Source of the DNA: Candidatus Peregrinibacteria bacterium
GTDB taxonomy: Bacteria > Patescibacteriota > Gracilibacteria > UM-FILTER-43-11
Assembly: GCA_016927155.1 (NCBI GenBank)
Contig: JAFGNE010000047.1
Location: 1 to 30,077 of the forward strand
Reading direction: 5' to 3'
DNA length: 30,077 nucleotides
Of this stretch, positions 1 to 6,724 are shown one piece after another. The notes below the pieces were generated by a model that saw only the letters and a program-made list of their open reading frames with translations, was not told the origin of the DNA and ran no database searches. The number at the start of each line of letters is the position of its first letter. The first letter of the stretch is position 1. The position numbers were made by a program, and so were the translations under genes.

Positions 1-551
1 CCGATTTCCATCGTTTTTACGGCCAAGCCGTGCCTGGCAGTCCTTATGACGAAAAGGCTGAACATGCCGCGGCAGAAGCCAAACGGCAAGGGCCGCTCCA
101 TGAATGGGATAAACGTTATCAGGCCGCACGTGCCGAACATACACAAAAAATCCGTGAAAACTTATTCGGAGCTTTGACAGAAACCGAAATTGACCAGGCT
201 CTTGGCGCCTTACAGCCATCCGAAGAAATTTTTGCCGCTCCTCCGGCTCTCTTGAAAAATCCCGAAGTCATCGCCGAGGCGCTGGAAAAACTGTTCCCCG
301 CCGACATCAAACCCAATAAAAAAGAATTAGCCTATATAACCCGGGAGTTGTCCGATGAGGCGGACAATATTTTTACGTACGGCGAATTCCCCGCCCTGCA
401 AAGATATCTGGATGGCACGCCTGTCGGCCAGCAGGCCACAGGAATGGAAAGCCGGCAAAAAGTAAGGGAAACGATGGATAATGTGATTACAGGGATGTTC
501 AGGAAAATGAATCCGGGAAAAGATTTGCCGCCTTACCTGATGGCCGCTTAA
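1..551 (+). CDS. Hypothetical protein, 5' end outside window
   Basis: The reading frame is open from base 3 to the TAA at 549-551 with no stop. The codons before the first candidate start (GTG at 30) read as ordinary protein (DFHRFYGQA), so the gene very probably begins upstream of the window. The visible part, about 183 residues, is hydrophilic and rich in Ala, Glu, Lys and Pro. It looks largely helical and has no signal peptide, membrane segment or Cys motif. I do not recognise a family. A strong promoter for the next gene follows directly after its stop. A start at the GTG is possible but no ribosome site precedes it. Confidence 0.7.
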   Translation, partial: DFHRFYGQAVPGSPYDEKAEHAAAEAKRQGPLHEWDKRYQAARAEHTQKIRENLFGALTETEIDQALGALQPSEEIFAAPPALLKNPEVIAEALEKLFPADIKPNKKELAYITRELSDEADNIFTYGEFPALQRYLDGTPVGQQATGMESRQKVRETMDNVITGMFRKMNPGKDLPPYLMAA

Positions 552-559
552 AAATACAT

Positions 560-588
560 TTGACATAAATAATAAAATGTAATAGAAT
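560..588 (+). promoter_or_regulatory. Sigma-70-type promoter for the 621-941 gene
   Basis: A perfect -35 TTGACA at 560-565 is followed after 17 bases by TAGAAT (583-588, 5 of 6 matches to TATAAT). Transcription would start near 595, giving a leader of about 26 bases that is T-rich and has no Shine-Dalgarno sequence. Confidence 0.75.
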
Positions 589-620
589 AGTTTTCTTTTA
601 GCTATTACATTTGTTTTTTT

Positions 621-941
621 ATGCCTCCTGATAACGCGGAAAACCAGGCCGACACGCCGCGACCCCCTAAAAGATGTTTAGATTATTTTGTGTGGAGTTT
701 ACGTCAGCACGCCCTGAAGATGCTTGGCTGGGAACCGGAAAGAGCCAATAAAATATGCCCAGACGTATTCAAAGAGCTTCCTTTGCCAGATGATTTCAAA
801 CCCGAAGATGATGAAATGGCTTTGTGTTATGAAGGCATGTTTAATGGCACGCGCGCACGTTTTATCATGACTGTCGGCAAAGGCAAAAATGGCCAGCCTG
901 ATCTTGATAAACAGCCCAATGCTATAGAACTTATTGAATAA
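621..941 (+). CDS. Small hypothetical protein (106 aa)
   Basis: A 106-residue soluble protein with no recognisable family. The N-terminal 18 residues are polar and Pro-rich, probably disordered. The middle (about 20-60) looks like an amphipathic helical region containing DYFVWSLRQHALKMLGW, and the C-terminal part ends in a strand-like stretch RARFIMTVGKG. No signal peptide or membrane segment. The start is ATG at 621, the first Met after the strong promoter at 560-588, and no ribosome site is visible. It is convergent with the large ATPase gene, 11 bases from that gene's stop. It is probably lineage-restricted. Confidence 0.65.
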   Translation: MPPDNAENQADTPRPPKRCLDYFVWSLRQHALKMLGWEPERANKICPDVFKELPLPDDFKPEDDEMALCYEGMFNGTRARFIMTVGKGKNGQPDLDKQPNAIELIE

Positions 942-952
942 ACAGGCCTCTC

Positions 953-3706
953 TTAGCGCCTTGGCTTCCCCCTGAAAGGCGGCTTGTTTTTTCCCTGCGG
1001 TTTTTGGGGTTGCGCGGAGGAAACGGCAGGGGCGGCCGGCGGCGCGGGTGAAATTTCTCTTTTGGCGGGTTCTCCCCTTTTGCCTTCCGGCAGTTTTTTG
1101 AGCGCTTCGCTCCAGCGCAAAATCTTGTCTTCCACTACCTCGCGCGGTTTGCAGTAGCGTTCGCGCGAAAGGCGGACGATTTTTTCGCGGCGCTCTTCGT
1201 CTATCGCCACTTCGGGCGGGGGCAGGGTGGAAATGGAAAACGTGGGACTGGGCATGCCGTCAATCATTAACTTGGAATAACAGGTGTATTTGGGCAAGGT
1301 CACAATGTCGTTCGGCAAAACTTCTTCGGAGAACTGGCCGCTGAAGTATTCCGCGTCTTCGAACCCGACCTGAAAACAAAGGATGGTGCCCACATTGCCG
1401 AAGACGGCATCACGCACTTCATCCGGCATTTGGGCCACATACTGGTTGGCCATGGTGAGGTTGAGTTTGTATTTGCGGGCCTCGGAGAGGATGGTGGCGA
1501 AAGCGTCGGTGGCGAAATTCTGGAACTCATCCACATAAAGGTAGAAATCCACGCGTTCTTTTTCCGGGATGTTGGCGCGGCTCATGGCGTCCAGCTGGAA
1601 TTTGGTAATGAGCATGGAACCGAGGAGCGACGAGTTATCTTCGCCGATTTTGCCTTTCGACAAATTGACGATGATGATTTTGCCCGTATCCATCATAAAG
1701 CGGACATTGACCGTGGACTTCACCTGGCCGACGATATTGCGGATCATGGGCGAAGAAAGGAATTGGCCGACTTTGTTCTGGATGGGCGAAATGGCTTCGG
1801 TGCGCATTTTGTCCTGCATCTTGCCGAACTCGTCCACCCAGAAACTTTTGACCATGGGGTTGGTGACGTGATCGACAACGCGCCGGCGGTATTCCGGGTC
1901 CACCAGGATGCGCATGATGCCGAGCATGGAGGTATTCGGGTATTCAACAAGCGCGAGCAGGCAGTTGCGCAGGATGTGCTCCAAGCGGGGGCCCCAGCTT
2001 TCCGCGTACATTTTTTTGAACACACCCAGAAGCCCTGAGGCCATCAGGTTGCGCTGGTTCGCGTCTTCCGTATATTCCAGCATGTTAAAGGCGAAGGGGT
2101 GGGAAACGTCAGAAGGGTCGAGGATGACAACATCATTCGTGCGGTAGGAAGGCACAAAATTAAGCACCGCTTCGGCCAGGTCGCCATGCGGGTCCACCAC
2201 GGCTACCCCTTTGCCGGAAACGGCATCGGAATAGATCATGTTCTCCAAAAGCACGGACTTGCCCATGCCGGTCTTACCAATGATGTAGATGTGCCTCCGC
2301 CTATCGGTCGCCTTGATGCCGAAAACCTGCCGATGCCCGCGGAAATTCGTTTTTCCGATGATGGTCAGCTCCGAATCGGAAGTGGAACCGGGAAGCGGCA
2401 GGTTATGAGGCGGTTCCAATTTTTTAGAAGTGACCCAGACCACATTGGGGGTGCCAACGTCTTTACTGGGCATGTGATAAAGGGTAGCCAGCTCTTCCAC
2501 ATTGAGGATCATGGGGTCCGTGACCAGGCGCTGCCGATAGCGTTTCAGGATCTGTTCGTTGTTTTCATTGACCGACCGGATTTCAAATTCATTCATGTTG
2601 GGGAGGTTGTACTGGTAAAAACTCCCCGCGATTTCATTCAGTTTGATTTCGGCCAGATCAATGTTCTCGCGCCGAAGAACATAAACGATCCGTATGCTGG
2701 TATCAAAAGAAAGCCTTGTGACTTTATCCACGGCAGCGGAAATAGGATCTTCCCTGTCGTGGGTACGGGAGACCTGCTCATCCAAATCGGTTTCCGTGGA
2801 ACTTTTTATGTTCAGTGACCCTGTATGGAACCCCCGCAAAACCCAAAACAGCAAATGAACGGGGGAAAGGAAAAAACGCTTCCAGAACCCGCGGGCCAGA
2901 TAAACACCGGTCGCCAGCTTATTGAGCCAGAAAATGTTGTTGAAAAGCCCGTTGCTCACGATCCGCAGGCATTTAAGGCCGCGCTTGCGCCACCAATCCC
3001 CTAGGGGAGAGATGACAATTTGTATCCAGGCCTGTTCATCGGTGGCATTGAGTTTGGAAAGCGTGGCCGTTACCCCCGCAAGAGGTTCCGTAGGCAAACG
3101 GGTGAGCTTGTCCTCGAATTGGGTGTAACGTTTGACCGGATAAATGTCCGGATCGCTTAATTCGAGTTCCGCGGTTACGGCGCATAGCGCGGATTCCGCC
3201 CATTCCGCCTTTTTATAAGGAACGGGAAGTTTGGTACCGGCGGGAGCGGAGATGGCTTCGGTGGCTGTTTTAGGCTCAGCCAAATCCCCTTTCCCGATAA
3301 GCCCCCCATGAGCGGAAAAATCCTGTTTCGCGTAATCTTCCGCCTCTTCAATTTCCACATCGGGGTACTGCGCGTAGATTTGGCTTTCGATGACATTTTT
3401 AAAACGTCGTGGGACCCAAATGAAAAATTGGATCTTGTTGTTGACGCTGGCGATTTCCATGCTGACCCGCGGCGGCTCATCGCCGACGAGATAATCCCAA
3501 AAACCGTAATTCTCCTGTAGGGCGTGCAAAGCGGAAAATATCTGTTCGGCCACAATCGGCCCGCGTTCGTTCAATTTGGAAACGGCCACGCGCAAAACAA
3601 CGGTTTCCAGGGTGGTATTGTATTTATTCCGGCGGATGCTCAAATAGACTTCGAAACCGAAATAAAGGACAGCCAGGGCGATCAGGACGATGATGGATAC
3701 GTTCAT
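953..3706 (-). CDS. VirD4/TraG-like DNA-translocase ATPase, membrane anchored
   Basis: A 917-residue protein of the FtsK/HerA/VirD4 superfamily, the class that couples DNA or protein substrates to type IV secretion or pumps DNA. Residues 3-23 form an N-terminal membrane anchor, and a second hydrophobic stretch lies around 255-290. The ATPase core has Walker A GKTGMGKS (477-484), then VAVVDPHGDL (501-510), and Walker B FYLYVDEFQNFA (721-732). The NLSKGKIG block (691-698) is typical of this group. The last 45 residues are Pro/Lys-rich and probably disordered. The N-terminal 450 residues are larger than in classical VirD4. No relaxase or other T4SS gene lies nearby, so a role in competence-type DNA handling or pilus-linked transport is only inference. 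A candidate promoter lies at 3732-3760. Confidence 0.85.
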   Translation of the reverse strand: MNVSIIVLIALAVLYFGFEVYLSIRRNKYNTTLETVVLRVAVSKLNERGPIVAEQIFSALHALQENYGFWDYLVGDEPPRVSMEIASVNNKIQFFIWVPRRFKNVIESQIYAQYPDVEIEEAEDYAKQDFSAHGGLIGKGDLAEPKTATEAISAPAGTKLPVPYKKAEWAESALCAVTAELELSDPDIYPVKRYTQFEDKLTRLPTEPLAGVTATLSKLNATDEQAWIQIVISPLGDWWRKRGLKCLRIVSNGLFNNIFWLNKLATGVYLARGFWKRFFLSPVHLLFWVLRGFHTGSLNIKSSTETDLDEQVSRTHDREDPISAAVDKVTRLSFDTSIRIVYVLRRENIDLAEIKLNEIAGSFYQYNLPNMNEFEIRSVNENNEQILKRYRQRLVTDPMILNVEELATLYHMPSKDVGTPNVVWVTSKKLEPPHNLPLPGSTSDSELTIIGKTNFRGHRQVFGIKATDRRRHIYIIGKTGMGKSVLLENMIYSDAVSGKGVAVVDPHGDLAEAVLNFVPSYRTNDVVILDPSDVSHPFAFNMLEYTEDANQRNLMASGLLGVFKKMYAESWGPRLEHILRNCLLALVEYPNTSMLGIMRILVDPEYRRRVVDHVTNPMVKSFWVDEFGKMQDKMRTEAISPIQNKVGQFLSSPMIRNIVGQVKSTVNVRFMMDTGKIIIVNLSKGKIGEDNSSLLGSMLITKFQLDAMSRANIPEKERVDFYLYVDEFQNFATDAFATILSEARKYKLNLTMANQYVAQMPDEVRDAVFGNVGTILCFQVGFEDAEYFSGQFSEEVLPNDIVTLPKYTCYSKLMIDGMPSPTFSISTLPPPEVAIDEERREKIVRLSRERYCKPREVVEDKILRWSEALKKLPEGKRGEPAKREISPAPPAAPAVSSAQPQKPQGKNKPPFRGKPRR

Positions 3707-3731
3707 TTTCTATTTGTTTGCGACAAGACCT

Positions 3732-3760
3732 ATAATACTTGATTTCGCTTAAAATGATAA
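3732..3760 (-). promoter_or_regulatory. Candidate promoter of the VirD4-like gene
   Basis: On the minus strand TTATCA (3760-3755, 4 of 6) is separated by 17 bases from TATTAT (3737-3732, 5 of 6). Transcription would start near 3725, about 19 bases before the ATG at 3706. Confidence 0.45.
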
Positions 3761-3774
3761 GAATACTGATACAA

Positions 3775-3803
3775 CTATATTATATAATATATATTATATA
3801 TAG
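3775..3803. repeat. AT-only imperfect palindrome between divergent genes
   Basis: A 29-base run made almost only of A and T, bounded by CTATAT and ATATAG arms. It sits between the divergent VirD4-like and glycosyltransferase genes and contains a TATAAT at 3782-3787 with no convincing -35. Probably an easily melted promoter region. A short CAATAG/CTATTG hairpin follows from 3805. Confidence 0.4.
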
Positions 3804-3881
3804 TCAATAGTTAGACCTATTGTAGGGGAAACGGATGACGAAAACTGGCGCGGCAACGATATTCAATGATATTGTTTTTAT

Positions 3882-4961
3882 ATGAAAATCGCCTTGGCAC
3901 ACGAAATGCTGATAAAATTGGGCGGAGCGGAGCGCGTGCTTAAAACACTGACCCGAATTTTTCCGGAAGCCCCGATTTACACGCTGTTCGCGGACAAGGC
4001 AAAAACAGACAAATGGTTCGCGGATAAAAAAATCCATGTTTCGCGCCTGCAAAGCGCCGCCAGGTGGCTACCTTACAAATTCCTGCTCCCCAAAATGGCC
4101 GGGGCCGTTGAGCGGTTTGATCTGAGAAGCTATGATGTGGTGATTTCCAGCAGTTCGGCCTTCGCGCATGGCATAAAAACCGGGCCAAAAACCAAACACA
4201 TCTGCTACTGCCATTCGCCCATGCGGTACGCGTGGGATTACACGCACGAATACACGGAACATTACTCGGCAATAGGGCGTTTTATTGTCGCCAAACTGTT
4301 AAACCCGATACGGCAATGGGACTACAGGCGGGCCCGGGATGTTGATGTGATCGTGGCCAATTCACGGCATGTGCAAAAACGGATAGATAAGTATTGGCGC
4401 AGGGATGCGACGGTGATTTATCCGCCGGTGGACGTGAAACGGTTTACGCCAACGGCGCGCCATGAGGATTATTTTTTGATTGTCTCGGCGCTCACGCCTT
4501 TCAAAAAAATAGACCTCGCCATCCAGGCGTTCAACCGGATCAAAAGGAAGCTCGTCATCGTCGGCGAAGGGGCACAAAAAGAAGCGCTCCAGGCCATGGC
4601 CGGCGATACGATTGAATTTCTTGGCTACAAACCGGATGAAACGGTGCGGACATACATGGAAAACTGTCGCGCCCTTATTTTTCCCGGCGAAGAAGATTTT
4701 GGCATCACGCCCGTGGAAGCGATGGCCGCGGGAAAACCGGTGCTCGCTTACGGCGTTGGCGGCGTGACGGAAAGCGTGGTTGCGGGAACCAGCGGCGAAT
4801 TTTTTTCCGAACCAAATCCTGAATCACTGATCCAAGGACTTACCCGGCTGATGGCCAATGAAAAAAATTATGACGCGCAAAAAATCCGCGCCATCGCCGA
4901 AAAGTTCGATGAAAGCGTGTTTAAGGACAAAATGCTAAATCTTATTTCTTCCCTTTCTTAA
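3882..4961 (+). CDS. Glycosyltransferase family 4 (GT-B fold)
   Basis: A 359-residue retaining GT4 glycosyltransferase that would move a sugar from a nucleotide-sugar donor onto a cell-surface glycan or lipid carrier. The N-terminal Rossmann half opens with MKIALAHEMLIKLGGAERVL, where the Gly-Gly-Ala-Glu loop is typical of GT4. The region 105-115 (KHICYCHSPMR) is also characteristic. The donor-binding half carries the E-x7-E motif in EEDFGITPVEAMAAG (E271 and E279), followed by a GVGGVTESV loop. Length is normal for the family. The acceptor and sugar cannot be read from sequence. The gene stands alone on this strand and its 3' end overlaps that of rpmE by 20 bases. No Shine-Dalgarno is visible before the ATG. 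Confidence 0.9.
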   Translation: MKIALAHEMLIKLGGAERVLKTLTRIFPEAPIYTLFADKAKTDKWFADKKIHVSRLQSAARWLPYKFLLPKMAGAVERFDLRSYDVVISSSSAFAHGIKTGPKTKHICYCHSPMRYAWDYTHEYTEHYSAIGRFIVAKLLNPIRQWDYRRARDVDVIVANSRHVQKRIDKYWRRDATVIYPPVDVKRFTPTARHEDYFLIVSALTPFKKIDLAIQAFNRIKRKLVIVGEGAQKEALQAMAGDTIEFLGYKPDETVRTYMENCRALIFPGEEDFGITPVEAMAAGKPVLAYGVGGVTESVVAGTSGEFFSEPNPESLIQGLTRLMANEKNYDAQKIRAIAEKFDESVFKDKMLNLISSLS

Positions 4962-5502
4962 GCGGTTTTTTGGCAGGAGCTGTTTTTTTGGGAATCGGTT
5001 TTTTGGAGGCGGGCTTGGCGGCAGGCCTGGCCATGGGTTTTTTGGGGGCCGCTTTTTTTGGGGAAACTTTTTTAGGGGCGGGCTTGGCAGGCTTTTTGGC
5101 AGGGGCCGCTTTTTTGGAGGCGGGCTTGGCCGCCTCAATCTTGGCTTCTTCTTTCGCTTCCGTATTTTCCGCGGCCTTACGGGTGATTTTTTCTTCAAGG
5201 GTCTCTTTTTGGATCTCTTCTTTTTTGTGGGCACGCGCCTGATATTCGGCCTTGATTTTTTTGCTCTGTTCCATGCGGGCACGGAATTTATCCACACGAC
5301 CGGCAGTATCGATCAGCATTTTTTCACCGGTATAAAAAGGATGGGAGGCGGAGGATATTTCAACATTGATAATGTAATGGTCTACGCCGTTGATCTTTTT
5401 CGTCTCCTCGGAAGTGAGGGTGGAAAGCGTGGCGAATTCCGCTTTGGAAGAGGAGTCCACAAAAACAACATGATTGAGCTTGGGATGGATTTCGGATTTC
5501 AT
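4942..5502 (-). CDS. rpmE: 50S ribosomal protein L31 with long basic tail
   Basis: The first ~85 residues are a ribosomal protein L31: MKSEIHPKLN at the N-terminus and HPFYTGEKMLIDTAGRVDKF at about 54-73 are the family's signature blocks. The zinc-binding CxxC pair is absent, so this is a zinc-independent form. Residues 86-115 look like a charged helix. From about 120 to 186 the protein is a low-complexity tail built from Lys, Ala and Pro, resembling histone-H1-type or rRNA-binding extensions. L31 is normally 70-90 residues, so the tail doubles its size. The tail overlaps the 3' end of the convergent glycosyltransferase gene by 20 bases. The start is ATG at 5502, with no Shine-Dalgarno. Confidence 0.92.
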   Translation of the reverse strand: MKSEIHPKLNHVVFVDSSSKAEFATLSTLTSEETKKINGVDHYIINVEISSASHPFYTGEKMLIDTAGRVDKFRARMEQSKKIKAEYQARAHKKEEIQKETLEEKITRKAAENTEAKEEAKIEAAKPASKKAAPAKKPAKPAPKKVSPKKAAPKKPMARPAAKPASKKPIPKKTAPAKKPLKKGKK

Positions 5503-5542
5503 ACAGATAGGGGCGTTAGGGGTTTAGCGGAGGGATTTTATA

Positions 5543-6715
5543 TTATTTTTTCCTTTTCGGCAAGTTTTTCTTAACCGCTTTTGGCTTTTTGCGTGCAACA
5601 GGCTTCGCGCGCGGGGCGCGGCGAGGCGTTACGGGCTTCTTTTTTTCGTTTTTCCGCACAAAAAAGCCGCCAAACAGCAACAAGAAAAGAAGTAGGGTGG
5701 CCCCTGCAAAAGCCACCGCCTGCCATTTATAGGCAATATGGACCGTAACAACGGCCTCGCGGGATTCGTTTTTGTCGTCCATTACCTTTAAGGCGACATC
5801 GTAATAACCCGGTTTTTTAAAAAAGTGGTCCACTACAACTCCGTTTGCCTTTTCCCCGTCACCAAAATCCCATTCAAAACTAACGACATCACCGTCCGGA
5901 TCACTGGATTTTAAAGCGTTGAAAGTGATGATTTCTTTCGCTTTGGCCTTAGTCTTTCCCGCTACAATTTCGGCAATCGGCCCCTTGTTCCAGTCGTTAG
6001 TGTCAGCGTTATCGCCGAGCCCGTCCTTATCCAAATCCGACCATTCTCTGGGATCATCCGGAAAAAGATCCGAATGATCTCCCGTGCCGTCGTTATCGCG
6101 GTCATTCTGTTCGTTAGGATCTAAAGGAAAATCGTCTTCAATGTCGGAAGCGCCGTCGTTGTCGTCGTCCATATCCGCGTTATTTCCGGTCCCGTCCCTG
6201 TCGGTATCCATTGATTCTTTCGGGTTTAAGGGAAAAGCGTCAGCCCTATCGGGCACGCCGTCGTTGTCATCGTCCGTATCTTCCCTATCCATCACGCCGT
6301 CCCGGTCTGAATCGCGGTCGACATAAATTCCAATAACCGCCTTATTGTTTTCGGGATCGTCCCCCTCGACAATCCAAGGGATAACGCGCGCGGCAATATT
6401 ATGGTTGCCGAACGTATCCGCTTCCCAGTCGATAAAAACGTCATCAGCCCCTCCCGCGACAGCAGAGACGGGCTGGTCGGTGCCAATGAAACGTTGGGCG
6501 GTTTCATCATAAAACTTCACAACACCCGCCAAATCTAAATCAGAATGGTTGCGGATGGTCGCGTAAATGCGAACGGCATCCCCCAAAAGCATACCCGAAG
6601 GCGCGCGGATATCCTCAGGGGCCAAAGACAAATCCTGATTGAAATCGGCTGAAACGAACAAGGCAAACGCCAAGGCAAGTACAAAGGAACTGACAAAACG
6701 AAAGATAAATTTCAT
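5543..6715 (-). CDS. Secreted, anchored thrombospondin-3/PKD repeat protein
   Basis: A 390-residue surface protein. Residues 1-23 are a Sec signal peptide. About 25-130 look like a beta-sandwich of CARDB type (IRNHSDLDLAGVVKFYD). Residues 132-242 hold Asp-rich thrombospondin type 3 calcium-binding repeats with the DxDxDG pattern (DRDSDRDGVMD, DDDNDGVPD, DRDNDGTGD, DLDKDGLGD). Residues 246-327 form a PKD domain (SSDPDGDVVSFEWDFGDGE). A membrane helix at 331-353 is followed by a 37-residue Lys/Arg-rich cytoplasmic tail. It probably acts outside the cell as a calcium-stiffened stalk or adhesin, which is inference. It starts 9 bases after the gyrA stop and is likely co-transcribed with it. Confidence 0.88.
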   Translation of the reverse strand: MKFIFRFVSSFVLALAFALFVSADFNQDLSLAPEDIRAPSGMLLGDAVRIYATIRNHSDLDLAGVVKFYDETAQRFIGTDQPVSAVAGGADDVFIDWEADTFGNHNIAARVIPWIVEGDDPENNKAVIGIYVDRDSDRDGVMDREDTDDDNDGVPDRADAFPLNPKESMDTDRDGTGNNADMDDDNDGASDIEDDFPLDPNEQNDRDNDGTGDHSDLFPDDPREWSDLDKDGLGDNADTNDWNKGPIAEIVAGKTKAKAKEIITFNALKSSDPDGDVVSFEWDFGDGEKANGVVVDHFFKKPGYYDVALKVMDDKNESREAVVTVHIAYKWQAVAFAGATLLLFLLLFGGFFVRKNEKKKPVTPRRAPRAKPVARKKPKAVKKNLPKRKK

Positions 6716-6724
6716 GATTCGGGT

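Noticed and set aside
1430..2038. A long plus-strand open frame opposite the VirD4-like gene (202 codons).
   Set aside because: It lies wholly antisense to a gene with intact motifs and has no homology-like blocks. It is a shadow of GC-biased codon positions.
3805..3881. Riboswitch or attenuator ahead of the glycosyltransferase gene.
   Set aside because: Only a 6-bp CAATAG/CTATTG stem and short repeats are present, with no conserved aptamer pattern or terminator.
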